Positions 10,555 to 21,339 of a DNA stretch of 64,000 bases are shown one piece after another. The notes beneath the pieces are model-generated. The model worked only from the letters and a program-made list of their open reading frames with translations. It ran no database searches and had not been told where the DNA came from. The position numbers and the translations under genes were made by a program. The number at the start of each line of letters is the position of its first letter. Position 1 is the stretch's first letter. The DNA is from Pleurodeles waltl (Eukaryota; Chordata; Amphibia; Caudata; Salamandridae), in the NCBI RefSeq assembly GCF_031143425.1, contig NC_090445.1, positions 822,280,817 through 822,344,816 of the forward strand. The letters are read 5' to 3'.

Positions 10555-10579
10555 TTGCCTAATAATTCTGCACTCCCTG
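10555..10579 (-). repeat. Right terminal inverted repeat (outer)
   Basis: TTGCCTAATAATTCTGCACT then CCCTG, the inverse of the left terminus, followed by the TA duplication at 10580-10581. Confidence 0.95.
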
Positions 10580-10848
10580 TAGTGGTGCAAGGCTATTGCC
10601 TTCATCAGGAGTTAAGAAGCACACGAACAGTCATAGCAACATACTGTGTAGTGATCAGTAGTAGTGAACAGGACCTTTTTGTCCTGTGTCACCGGAGTGA
10701 GGCATGCATGCTCATCTTTTTAAAAGTTCCACTGCTGTGTGCTTAACTCACACTTGGCCTACATCAGATAGATGTGTAGTGCTGCATAACACTGTGGGGA
10801 CTCTGCATTGGTTATATGTGTGCCTGTGAGGTGCACTACAAGGATGGT

Positions 10849-13422
10849 TGTGAGGAAATGCTTATTTTTGCATTTTCACTCCACATTTATGGATTCGTGA
10901 TGCTGCTGTTTTGACTCAGAAAGTGCATTGAGGCCTGATAACCAGATCTCAGTGTCAGTGTTTTAAAGCATTATAAAGTGTTTGTCCAATTGGCTATCAC
11001 CAGTTGGCAAGTACTGGTTTACTTATAAGTCCCTAGTATATGATACCCAGGATACCAAGAGCATATAAATCAGAGTTTCCACACAGGGCTGCATTACTGA
11101 TTGTGCCACCATGTTTGTGACAATGTACAAAATGGCTCCCAGCCTGCCACTGCAGACTGGAATAGCAGTGGTCACACTGCTACTGCTTGCAGGTCCAAGG
11201 ATGCTTGTTTCCAGCTCAGGGAGAACCTGGCCTCACAGTTCGGGATGGACTGTTCCTATGGGAAGCAGGGTTAAGACTGATTTGCATATGGCTGGGTCCA
11301 AAAGGGAGTGGCATTGTGGTAAAAAAAACAATGGTTTGGGATGCCACCGCAAGCGATTCCCAGTGGCTCAGATTATTTGAAGCGTTCCATCCATCACCTT
11401 GATGTTTTTGCATTTGCCTTCCTAAGTGCACTGGGTATGATCAGACATGGGCCGCAGGCTTACTGTGCCACCCGATTCAAGCAAGCCTGGCTGATGAGGG
11501 GTTATACCATGAAACCGGTCCCAAGATTCTTGCTTCCGGTCTAGAGAGGACCTGGCCTGGCAGTTTGGGTTGGGCTGTTCCCAAGGGAATCAGGGTCAAG
11601 GCTGATTTGCATATGGCTGGGTCCAAACTGGGGTTGCATGGTGGGCAAAAAAAACAATGATTGGGTTGTGGCCCAAGCGACTGCTAGCAGCTCAAGTTAA
11701 TTCAAGCATTCCATCCATCACCTTGGTGTTTGTGCATATCAATGTGGCTGACAGGTGTGCACTCAGGTAACTCCCATTGTGTTGTGGATAATGAACTTCA
11801 GAGTCGTGCCTGCTGTTGCAGACCTCTTTCATGAAGGAAGAAAAAAAGGAGAACTGCCCAACTCAAAAGAAGCAGAACCCCAACATAAAAGTTCAAAGAC
11901 CCAGAAACTAAACAACATTTGGTGTCTGGAAAAGGACTATAAGAAGGGGAGACTGAGTCCCCAAAACCTGGCCATCTGCCAAGCAGCCAGGCGGGCTGTG
12001 TGACGAAGGAAAAGCTCTGCAAGACTTCTGCCTCTGATCAGGACTGGGGGCCAAGCCCTGCTACCTTCCCTGCTGAGTCAGGGTACCTCAACCAGGGAAG
12101 CCAAGACTACCTGCCCTTAAGCACCAGCGCCTACCTGCTTGCCAAGACCAGTGTGCCTTCTGAAGAAGAGGAAAGCATAGGAGGGAGTGAGGTCCAGTGA
12201 GCAGCCCTACCGTAAGGACTCTGTGCAAGGTGTGAGGATTTGGTGGTGCACTGACTGGGTTGGACTCTGTGCCAGGTATTGAGCACTGTCTGGAGGATGT
12301 TGAGACCACTCAGCCTCTCTGCAGTGACACTGTATGCCAGAGGGGGACCCCGGTGAACTTAATTGGACCTAAGGCATGAGACTTTTGTCTGCCATGTGTA
12401 GGGGGATCACATCAAACAGTCTGTGCTCGATAGTAAGAAACGCAGCAACCCTGTATGCCAGAAGGGGCTGCCAGTATTGCTGTGGCGCACTGTTAGGGTT
12501 GTAGCCCAGATGAAAGGGATTACTGCAGTGATCAGAGGGCCTAGCCTGCTAACTGCACCTGACTATTTCTCGGGGATCGCAGGGTGTCACTGAATATGTC
12601 ACAGCTCCAGTTGAGAGCCAAAGATCTCTCTCCTCCCCCCCTTTTTGTCACCTGTGTCCTCTGAGCAGTAGCAGATCCGATCACTGGAAAATGACAAGCA
12701 ACGCTGTTTGACAGGAAAACCTTGAACTGCCAGATGCTGCTGTGTCCACCACGGGCAATCCAACTTCGCCATACAGGATATTGACTTGGGAGTGCCTGTC
12801 TAGAGTGCACTCACTGCATCACTGAACATTGTTGGAGCGAATATGACTGACACCAGACCTTTAGGGATTCACTGCTGAAGGTTCTGCAGCACCATAGACA
12901 TTTTTGTCTAATTCCTGAAGAGTCATAAGGGAACTCTTGAGTAGAGCCTAATAGTTTGCATCCTCTGACACGGCCACCAGTGAATGGAGAACAACCCTGA
13001 ACACATTATATTAAGGAGGGTGGGACCAGGATTGGCCTGACACTACTAGAGCCCCGACCTCAAGGGGATCTGGGTTGTTGCTTCTGAATGTTGTATCCTT
13101 TTACATGTGTAGAGTGAGAAATAAAATACTACTTTTTCTTATAAATGCAAATCTTTGGCTGGACATTGATCAACTGTTTGCACTGTAAGCACTTTGGGTT
13201 ATAAGACGTGTTCTTTGACCTGTACCTACATCCCGCCAGATGGAGTCTTGCCTGCTTCACCACAGCTACCACTGACAGCAAAGTGCAAAAGGGGTAGTTA
13301 GCCCAGTTCAACAGGATCCATAGTAGATCGGGCCGGAAACATCTGGAGCAAAAGGCCTCAACCACCACGGTTCAGCTCAGTAGTCCCTGCATGCCCCATA
13401 GCCTTCTGAATGGGTTCTGACA
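10849..13422 (+). repeat. Probable solo LTR or LTR-like repeat
   Basis: The stretch begins TGTGAGGAAATGCTT and ends TTCTGACA (TG...CA). Near its right end AGTGAGAAATAAAATAC offers a polyadenylation signal. It is non-coding, and its first 200 bases are laid out like the LTR families elsewhere in the window (a short T-rich start, then GTACTGG/AAGTCCCTAGTA-type text). I found no convincing target duplication and no internal region next to it, so both the solo-LTR reading and the exact ends are tentative. Confidence 0.45.
11196..11740 (+). repeat. Diverged tandem duplication (period about 325 bp)
   Basis: Two copies (about 11196-11416 and 11531-11738) share GCTTGTTTCC/GCTTCCGG, ACCTGGCCT, a perfect TGATTTGCATATGGCTGGGT, then CAATG.TTGGG and TTCCATCCATCACCTTG. 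They differ by roughly one base in five. Both carry an ATTTGCAT octamer. They sit inside the probable LTR and have no coding potential. Confidence 0.75.
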
Positions 13423-16035
13423 GTTAACAGAGCATCACAGACAATATTTTTCATTTATTCATTGACAGACAAAATAAAAGGCAGTAAGAAATTAAATTAT
13501 GATCTTTTAAGAAAATGTTGGGATTTTCTTTCCTGTTGTCCAGATCTATTGTTGTTTGGTGTAGAGGAAGATATTTTACAACTGGGAGGAAAAATTGCAG
13601 ATGACCTAGGCCGAGAGATAGTACTTGACTTTGTCAGCTTAAAACGTTTTTGGTGGTATTGTTATCTTCATTTCGCTATATTTTATAAGTAGAAGTAGGT
13701 ACGGAGTGGCATTCGCTTGGGTCGCAGGTGCTCGCAGAGAATGGAGTTACTTATTCAGTGTAACAGACGAGTGTGCTATGTGCAACTGTCATCACGAATA
13801 TCTAACATAATCAGTGGACGACTTCCAACAGGATAACATTTCTTTCTCAATTTCTGTATCCTCTCCCAGTTGGAAAACCATATCCTAGTCAGAAATCTGT
13901 GGAGCCATGCCAAGAGGCTGTTTAGCAGCGCTCTCCCGGGAGGTGCAGCAGTGGATACAGTTCAGCACCAGGCTTGCTGTGTGCTGCATCTCAGGAGCAA
14001 CTCGAAGAAAAGTGCAGTGCTAGGAGGCAGGAATAACAGGCGGGAAAACACAGTACACAGGGCACTGTCCAGGGCTCCAGAGGTGCAAATGAGGGGATCG
14101 GAGCTCCACAGGACTCGCCGTTACATTTTAGGTTGTAATCCACACTGCCTCTGGAACTAGTACATCTTACGACTGAAGCAATGTCATTTCAGGGGAGCAC
14201 CGGCGCAACTAGAACAGTGGAGATGTACAGCAGGAGCAGAGGACAAAGTCCTGTGTATCGGTTACTCCGAAACATTTTATAAGGAGTATTGAGATCCCTT
14301 GTGTTTAGGTCTGGGTGATGTTGCTTTAGTAAACCAGGACAAAATGATTGCGATGCTACTACATTAATAGGGCACAGACAAGCAGATACATAACTCACTC
14401 AACTTCCCCAATACCAGTGTGAGCATGGCACACAGATCTGATTTGATGCCAATGGATGGGGCTATCTGTCAGTGTCTGAAATGAGAGAGAGAATTTAGAG
14501 GGAAGGTTTATGAGGGGAGCTGGTCAGGGGGTAAGCTGAAGTAATCTTTTCCGTCTTCGGTGTTGAGACAATAAATGTTCATTCCTAAACTAAGCGAGCC
14601 GTGATTCGCTACTTCATTGGGACGTCCCATGAATTGCCAAGTGTGAGGTCGCAGGTGGCACCAAGAGTGCTATGTGGGATGCCTGCAGTTAGACTGTAGA
14701 GCTCTGGTTGTTTTTCCTACCCTGCACCCCTCCCCACTTCTGCCTTCTATGCTTATGCCACTACTGTCCCCACTGTTGCTCTCCTCTAAAAATAAATTAC
14801 CCATCTTTGGGGAGTGCAGCCTTGGCTGCCCCCTTCACAAGCTGCACTCACCCGTGCAGCCAGTGGAACTGCAGCAGGGATGGCTTTAAAGCTGGTGGTG
14901 CCCAGTGCCACGATCTTTGTTGGCGCCTCCATACTGATCTCCATGCATTCCCTCACTATACCCACCAACACTGCCCTCCATCTCTTCATAGCGCCTCTCA
15001 TAAATGTATTGTTTTTAGGTCGAGAGCACAAGGTAAGCCTTGTGGGCTTTTAATCACACCCACTGCATGCTCATCACTTTCACTCATTCGTGGGCTTGTC
15101 TTTCAAAAATCCTTTGTTATCATTGGTAAATGCTTTGCGTTTGTTCCTCTTTGGGGCAGTTTTGTTAAAGCCTTGGACAGGACCCTGTTACATGGATAAC
15201 TGCATGTTTGCTGATACATTTGACTTTGAGCGAACTTCTTTTTCCTTTTGTGTCTCTCCTTCGCGCTCATGCCCAGGGCGGAGGCCGTGGCGCTTTGAAT
15301 CGTCTCGCTTATGTCAATTGTTTTACTTTTGATTTTCAATTTATGTGGAAAGAAACGTCCAGTTAGGAATTTACAACACCAATAGCTCTAACTCGAGCAA
15401 ACACAAGACCCACTGTATTGCAAATGCTTGTTATAGAGTGCTACTCCTGCCAATGCAGGGTATCAGAGCACTTTACATCAGACACACACACATTATACAG
15501 AGACAATGAATCACACAAGCGTGTAAATTAGTGTATAGGAAACGAGGGCTACAAGGTGTAGAAGTCGCATTTCAGTCAAACTGGTAAGCACTGTATGCTA
15601 AGAGTCAGAATTTAGCTGTAATGCAGTGATTGAGGTTGTTTGCAATAATGAGAACCCTTTTAGCAACCATAGAATTACGAAGGAATGTGGGGAAAAATTA
15701 GAAGGTTTCTAAACCTATGCCTTGAAGTTTGCCTTCCGTTGTTTAAGGCCTGCTCATAGCTCTCTGTACTATATTAGAGGGACGGTTATTTATGAACTGG
15801 AAGTGACAAAATACAAATCTGTGATCTGAGTGTTAAATGTTGTACTTTGCAGCAGGTACATTAACTCTCTTTTGTTATAATGAGCCAAACCTGGAACTAG
15901 ACAAAACTCAGATCTCTCCAGAAAGTACATTAATCACCACGGTTATCTTCATATTATTATTAGCCTGAAAATTGATGGCAACAAAAAGAACTCTGGAGCA
16001 GGTGCCTTTAACCTTGTTAGATCCGCTAAAATACC
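13423..16035. other. Intronic DNA, no gene recognised
   Basis: I see no gene, RNA or bounded mobile element here. From about 14870 to 15345 the text looks like an interspersed repeat I associate with salamanders, but no termini are visible. Near 15440 a short motif with TGCAGGGTATCAGAGCACTT is also repeat-like. Confidence 0.4.
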
Positions 16036-16078
16036 GTGCCCCCCCCCGCCCCCCCCCCCCCCGCCCCACCCCCCACAA
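16036..16078 (+). repeat. C-rich homopolymer-like tract
   Basis: Long runs of C interrupted by single G or A residues, a low-complexity expansion on the + strand. Confidence 0.9.
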
Positions 16079-17693
16079 GCGTGGTGTCTGGTGTCGTGGC
16101 GCCCTAAAGTCGGCAATGAAATGTAGAACAGACATGGAATAAGGGTCGGCTCAGACTTTTCATCAGTGGGGGACAAAGCACCTGCTGACCTGAAGCAGTC
16201 CACACTGTACCAAGCGAGCAGTATGGGGGAGGAGTTCCTCTTGAGGACTTGCCGCGTGTGTGTTTCTGTGAAAGACAGTGTTGATTTGCTGCTGCTTATT
16301 GTGCTGTACCTCTACAGTGCAATCAGAGGGGCGTGCCTTCCTTTGAAATCAGTAGATGATACAAGTGAAATCTAGACATTATTGGCAATATCGTTTTGGG
16401 ATCGTTTCTCAGGAGATTCCATTGCTCTGCTTCCATGGGGGCAGCTGCTGTAACCTGCTGCACATTATCCCATTACCTTGATCCAGCACGCAAGCCTGAT
16501 TAGACTTAGACATTTGGGGCCTCAACAAATTTAGCTATTAATTCACAGTAAATGACGCTCATTTTGTATTGAACATTGACACCTCTGTGATTTGCAGATA
16601 AATTGCATAAACGAGATCAGAATACTACCGAGCACCTTTCCCTGACATTACTACCGCTCAATCTGCCTTGTGATCTCCACAGACTCACTCACATTTCAGG
16701 AGTGACACATTAATGAATGTACATTTCAAAGCACTATAAGGGCTATGCAGGTTAATTATTTAAATTCTTATGGGAAGCCTACAGGAAAAGCACGTATATT
16801 TCATTGGTGACTTAAATCCTGAAGTTGCATAAATAACATTTACCTAAGCTTGAAACCTGTAGAAATCTTTAGAGATTACATGAATCCACTGGGGAACCTG
16901 GGGTTGATGTCCTTACTGCAGAGAGAATAGTTAAATTTCATTTATCCAGATGCTTAGCAAGAAACTAAATTACTGGTCAGTAAAAGGGCTACTGGGAAAT
17001 ATGGTACGGCTGGGTGCCCTAATAATGTCTTATCATAAAAGGACTGGACTATGGCAGAGATTCGCAAGACTAAACACTAGAAAGTACGAGGTCTAAGAAA
17101 TATCACGTTATTAATTAGGCACTTTTATAACTTTATGGTAAGCAAACCCCTTTTGACATACCCTCGGTATACGTTGTACAGCATCTTGATGTCATGTCTC
17201 CATAAGCCACTACACTTGTGCTTTGCCTGAAGATCATTTTCATGTATCAAAATGGATAATTAGCAAATGTTTCTGCCCATCAAGTAAACAACCTCGTTAA
17301 TCGTATTTTGAGGCCCTTAGGGATTCCAGTTTAAGTTTGAAGACAACGTAGATGAAACCTAGAGCCTACGGGAATCAAATGCTTTGGAAACTAATTTCGG
17401 TGGACTGCGTTTGCCACAGTTTATAAATTAAAGGGGATGTTGGAGGCTTTCACTGGCAAATTTATTTTACTACAGCTGATCCTAGAATTAATGTTACTTT
17501 ATTGAAGAGAGTCCCCTCTGCCTCACAGCTCTAACTGGCTATTACTGCTATAGCAAAATCATGTTTGCTGCAACAGTATTATGAAACTGTCCAAAGAATA
17601 AGTTAGCATTGAACAGAGAATCAAGAAGAAACGTGTGACAGTTCTTCGAACGGGGCGGGAAACATGAGAGATGAGGAAGCATGTGGGCACCAT
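16079..17693. other. Intron next to the NEURL1 exon, no element recognised
   Basis: AT-rich unique-looking sequence lies 3' of the exon in gene orientation. No coding stretch, repeat boundary or RNA motif could be supported. Confidence 0.5.
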
Positions 17694-17695
17694 AC
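17694..17695 (-). other. NEURL1: Splice donor of the NEURL1 exon
   Basis: On the minus strand the exon ends CTAAAG followed by GTATGG, a good match to the donor consensus. It falls directly after the codon for the K of EQVRLK, where conservation with NEURL1 also stops. Confidence 0.85.
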
Positions 17696-17940
17696 CTTTA
17701 GCCTGACTTGCTCGAAGATGACAACTGGCCTGTTGCTGAATGTGATGGCGTTGCAGAAACTCGCCTGTCTCTTCACCACTTTCTGCGTCGGGTCCATGAT
17801 GATCTGGGCTCCCTTGGCATGAGGATGGAAAAGCAGTGGACTGACTGGCAAAGAAGCGCACTGAGGTATCGGCATACAGTGCTTCTGCTTGTGGTGGCAT
17901 CGGTGAGCTGTAGAGGCTGGAAATGGCCCACCTATGGAAT
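17696..17940 (-). CDS. NEURL1: NEURL1 internal coding exon (start of first NHR domain)
   Basis: This exon encodes 81 full codons of Neuralized-like 1, a RING-type E3 ubiquitin ligase known to act on Notch ligands and on synaptic translation factors. The translated exon shows GGPFP, then [10 protein letters not shown], then [15 protein letters not shown], then [17 protein letters not shown] and EQVRLK. These are hallmarks of the NEURL1 N-terminus and the start of its first neuralized homology repeat. NEURL1B differs clearly in this segment as I recall it. The exon starts in phase 1 (first complete codon TCC, after a split codon ending AT) directly after a TTTAG acceptor. It ends in phase 0 at AAG before a GTATGG donor; both match the exon structure I recall for mammalian NEURL1. 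There is no stop or frameshift. The linker between KQKHC and LLFHPH is poorly conserved, as expected for a disordered stretch. The rest of the NHR and the RING lie outside the window. Confidence 0.92.
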
Positions 17941-17942
17941 CT
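17941..17942 (-). other. NEURL1: Splice acceptor of the NEURL1 exon
   Basis: On the minus strand the exon is preceded by a short pyrimidine-rich tract ending TTGCTTTAG. The AG falls at exactly the position that keeps the NEURL1 reading frame open and gives a phase-1 junction. Confidence 0.85.
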
Positions 17943-19299
17943 AAAGCAATGGAAATCCCTCTATAAAACGTAATTGGAAGGGCAGCAAAAATCTAAGATA
18001 ACACTTTCCATTTGATGCTTTGCGAAACAGTAAATTATGTAATACATAACAGGTGGATGGAAACTTGTCATTTTCAACAGTATATTCAGAGAATAAGAAT
18101 GCTAGGAAAGACTTTACATCACAACTAATTCAGTTTATATAGGAAAATATTCTCCAATGTAATGACAGAGTAATTATGTAATTGCTCTGCGTTAGTTATA
18201 TTTGCAAGGTATAATTAATTGTAGTTACAAAAAATACAAATCTGATACGTACTACCGTACTTTAGCGAGCGCGAAATGGATCCTCACATACATTTTGGAC
18301 GTGAGGAAACATTTCAAGCTAATATATAGCTAACAGTAGCTGTTTATATTCTGTTCACACTTATTTATCAGCAATCCAGCGCTACAATTCTGCTGCAAAC
18401 GCACTGTAAATAAGCGACCTGGTGTAATTTGTAATGCTGAATTCACAAAGTTATGCCAATTAAACCACCGGAATGTAAATTTCTTTGAGCATAGATATGA
18501 GCATTAAGGACGCCATCCAGCACAGCCTCGGTCACACTACTACACTATTTATTAATTTCAATAAAAAGTATACAATAATATCAAGCATACACAATATTTC
18601 ATAAATAGGCAAAAACTAAATTCTTGAGTATTCGTTGTCTGAGCCAAAAAGTAACCATTTGGGCCTATATTCCTGTCCTGTGATGCGAAACTTATGAGCG
18701 GAACAAGCTCCAGAAAATAAGGTCCGATAGTGCAGGGGCTGGCGAGGTCCCCTAGAATCACGCCCTGCCCGGCCAGGTCTTTCGTGTTTGCTTATTCCTC
18801 AAGTGACTTTGACAACACGTTTCTTTTGGTTCATCTGACTGCCCTTGCATTACTTTAGTGTTTCTTGTTAGTGATTAGTAGGTGACGTGAATGTTAAGTG
18901 GCTGTGGAGGGGCGTGGGACTTGGTTTGTTTCTATGGCTCCACAAAGGCCTTATTGTAGTTCTGTTGTATGAAGTTGTAGTTCCCTTCCACAATCGGAAA
19001 CCAGAGTGTAGTCTCGCGTAGAATCTATACCTCTGATGCGCTAAAGCAAAGCGGGATACAGGCCCCAGTACTGTTCAATGATTTCAAAGTCGATTTCTAG
19101 GAGATGTTAGTTCAAATCAATTCTGACCCACAAAAACTGGCCCATGTGCAATTACCAATTTTAAAGTATGCAGATAATATTATCAGAACAAAAACACCAA
19201 TCGGTTTGGTACATCTTTTGGATGAATTATAAGTCTACTGTAAAAACAAATACTTAGAAATTAATAAGGACAAGTCAAAAGTTATGGCTGTAGCATAGT
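17943..19299. other. Intron upstream of the NEURL1 exon, no element recognised
   Basis: AT-rich, unique-looking DNA with no gene or element that I can support. Confidence 0.5.
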
Positions 19300-19825
19300 T
19301 TACCTTAGAGCACAAGTTATAGTTATTTGAGAGAACTCCCACTATAACTGCTGTATTTCTAGGGTTTTGTGCGGGTAAAATGGGAATATAACTCTAATAA
19401 ATATGACTGCGTTAAAAAAACACATGGAAATTCACTGAAAAAAAAAAGGTTACAGGGACCTTATAGTTAGGTTCACATTTTACACGCACAAAACCATTGA
19501 AATTCAGCAGTTGTATTTAACGGAAGTAGCTATAACTTGAGCCCTAAAGTACTGTAACTGGCGCCCTAGCCATGCACTGCTAATTACCCCACACATTACA
19601 TCGCTCATGACATCTTCTATGACATCACTGATTATATCACTGCAATATTTGCCATAAAATTATTGATGAGAAAGCTGTGCATGGCGGTGGCGGGAGTTAT
19701 TGTTACCTTAGGGCACTAGTTATATTTACTTGAGATAACTAACTGCTGAATAGGTATGGCTTTGTGTGTGTAAAATGTGAACCTAACTGTAACGTCTCTG
19801 TAGCATTTTTTTTTGAGTGACTATA
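19300..19825. repeat. Foldback repeat with alternating arms
   Basis: A block of about 120 bases (starting near TTACCTTAG..GCAC..GTTATAG and running to an A/T-run with TTCACTGA) occurs in + orientation at about 19300-19395. It is inverted at about 19425-19560 and + again at 19703-19820. The inverted and third copies flank a core containing GCCATGCACTGCTAATTACC. The arms are diverged, but their order and the A/T run are clear. Confidence 0.7.
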
Positions 19826-19839
19826 TATTTTCTTTTTAA

Positions 19840-20260
19840 AAGAAGGGGGGGAGAAGCACCTATCCACCCCACCCCCGGAAGTCACCACTTCCCTGGGGCG
19901 AATTATAAATATGATGGCCTCCCCCACAGCCCTGGGGACCAACACCACACCAGGGCTATACTGAAATATGAGTGGAGGAGGGCACAGCCCCCCGGGACCA
20001 CCACTCCACTGAGCCTCCCCCGCACCCTTAGGGACTACCACCTACCCCGTGGCATTTGAGAAATTGAGTACGGGGGGCCTCTCTGATACCCAAGCAGCCC
20101 CGGGGAACGCCACCTCCCAAATTATATAATAAAAATGATTACAGGGAATACGTTTTGGAACCCCATTAGCCCGGGGAATCACCACCTCCCCAGGGCTAAT
20201 ATTTCTGGAGAGGGGCCAAGTGGCCCCCCTCAAGGAGCCATTGACGGCTCTGGGGACCGC
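19840..20260 (+). repeat. GC-rich minisatellite-like array
   Basis: Irregular units of roughly 60-110 bases repeat a core like CCCTGGGGACCACCACCT...AGGGCTA (for example near 19885, 19930, 19995, 20095, 20170 and 20245). Spacing is uneven and units are diverged, with AT-rich stretches between cores. Confidence 0.6.
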
Positions 20261-20282
20261 CACCCAGTCAGAACTGGCTCCT

Positions 20283-20454
20283 GCTATGTCCTGGTGTGCC
20301 CACACCCAGGACATAGCTTTGCAGCTGCAGCCAAGCCATTGAAAACACTCAGATTTTTTACAGCGGGACCTGTAAAACAAGTACCGCTGTAAAAAAATGA
20401 AGCTTTCATCTCTGTCCCTGCACACAGGTATGCGTGCAGGGGACAGAGATGAAA
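20283..20454. repeat. Three consecutive hairpins
   Basis: Palindromes follow one another: GCTATGTCCTGG...CCAGGACATAGC (20283-20318), TTTTTTACAGCGG...CCGCTGTAAAAAA (20354-20396), and CTTTCATCTCTGTCC...GGACAGAGATGAAAG (20403-20454). The arms are perfect or nearly so, and the loops are short. Confidence 0.85.
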
Positions 20455-20592
20455 GGTTTGCTTCAGGAACCACAGAGCTGCTGCTTGAAGCAGCCCTTTG
20501 GTTGCTGAAGCAATGGGACTGTGGGAAGACCGCAAGGCTTCCCCAGCGGTCCCAGACAGCCCATAAAGGGCTGAAAAAAATGGCAAAAAAAG

Positions 20593-20665
20593 AAATGAAT
20601 AGCTCAGTGTGAAGTTCACAGACCTTCACAGTGAGCTCTGCGCATTCAAGTCCAGCCGGACTCTT
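20593..20665 (+). other. tRNA-like module (SINE or tRNA remnant)
   Basis: TAGCTCAGTGT at 20600 resembles a Pol III A box and CATTCAAGTCC at 20643 a B box. Their start-to-start distance of 43 bases is what a tRNA gene would show. A long T run follows near 20677. The acceptor stem does not close well and the B box departs from GGTTCGANTCC, so this is a degenerate tRNA-related sequence and not a working tRNA gene. Confidence 0.4.
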
Positions 20666-20797
20666 TTCCTTCTATTTTTTTTTAACTACAAATCTTTAAG
20701 GCTCATACTGAAAGGTAATCTTACTCTTTTTAAATGACAAATACATTTTTTCTTTTTAATTTGTCCAGAAATATCTCATTCTAAGTATATCAAAGTC

Positions 20798-21075
20798 TAA
20801 AAAACTCTCTACCTCTCTCCCTCTCTTTCTCTCTCTATCTCTTACAATCTTTCTCCCACTCACACACCCACTCAGGCACTTATGCACCCACTCACAGACC
20901 CAGACACTCACACACCCACTTACAGACCCACTCAGACTGTCACACACCCACTCACAAACCCACTGACACTCTCATGCACCCACTCACAGACCCGCTCACA
21001 CAATCACGAACCAACTAAAACACTGATTTTTGAACTCTCACACCCAGACAGACAATCTGACAGCCACTCTCACCC
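20798..21075 (+). repeat. Pyrimidine and CA-rich simple-sequence array
   Basis: A CT-rich tract (CTCTCTCTATCTCTTAC) passes into a variable tandem array of about 16-20 bases built on CACACCCACTCACAGACCCA. It has no coding meaning. Confidence 0.85.
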
Positions 21076-21339
21076 CCCAGAAACACCCTCTCACACCTAT
21101 TCTCATACCCAGAGAGGCTGCGGCCAACTCCCGCCATGCAAGGCAAAAGGGCCGTTCCCAGCATGTAGTTGGGGAGGGGGGGGCTGTTGGTGCAGGGTAG
21201 GACTGCAGGCCAGGTCTTGCGGGTTACCTGCCCTGTGCACTGGTGAAGGCCATGCCTGGTGCAAGGTTGGGTGCTTATAGGGGGGTTGGCCTCAGGGCCT
21301 GGTTGAGGCGCAGCTGTGGCTTGATGAATGTATAGTAAT

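Larger units (their letters stand above)
9019..10579 (+). mobile_element. Complete Tc1/mariner-superfamily transposon (DD37E type)
   Basis: The element is bounded by CAGGGAGTGCAGAATTATTA and its reverse complement. It is flanked by TA dinucleotides at 9017-9018 and 10580-10581, the target duplication of this superfamily. A second inverted pair lies inside (9198-9220 and 10368-10390, 23 bp, perfect), giving an IR/DR layout with binding-site-like repeats at outer and inner positions about 180 bp apart. The single gene between them is uninterrupted. Intact coding capacity and near-identical termini suggest a young insertion. The DD37E spacing matches the group I recall as TRT; that name is from memory. 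Confidence 0.95.
1..17693 (-). other. NEURL1: Inferred NEURL1 downstream intron (over 17 kb)
   Basis: The next NEURL1 exon should carry the bulk of the first NHR domain (a CCWSGALRLGF-type motif). No such peptide appears on the minus strand below 17694. The stretch therefore looks like intron, occupied by a gypsy element, a LINE fragment, a Tc1/mariner element and a probable LTR. Confidence 0.6.

Noticed and set aside
11480..11545. Faint similarity to U1 snRNA (CCTGGC and ATACCATGA in the right order)
   Set aside because: Only about 15 scattered bases agree, with no snRNA promoter, Sm site or 3' box in place; likely coincidence.
10849..13422. Target-site duplication around the probable solo LTR
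   Set aside because: The adjacent five bases (ATGGT and GTTAA) do not match, so the LTR call and its ends remain tentative.
1..17693. A second NEURL1 exon (rest of the first NHR domain)
   Set aside because: I looked for the tryptophan-rich CCWSGALRLGF-type segment on the minus strand and did not find it.
17559..17900. Other-frame open reading frame of 113 codons over the NEURL1 exon
   Set aside because: It is a shadow in a different frame; it runs through the splice donor and has no family resemblance.
20593..20665. Functional tRNA gene
   Set aside because: Box spacing fits, but the acceptor and anticodon stems do not pair properly and the B box is off consensus; kept only as a tRNA-like module.
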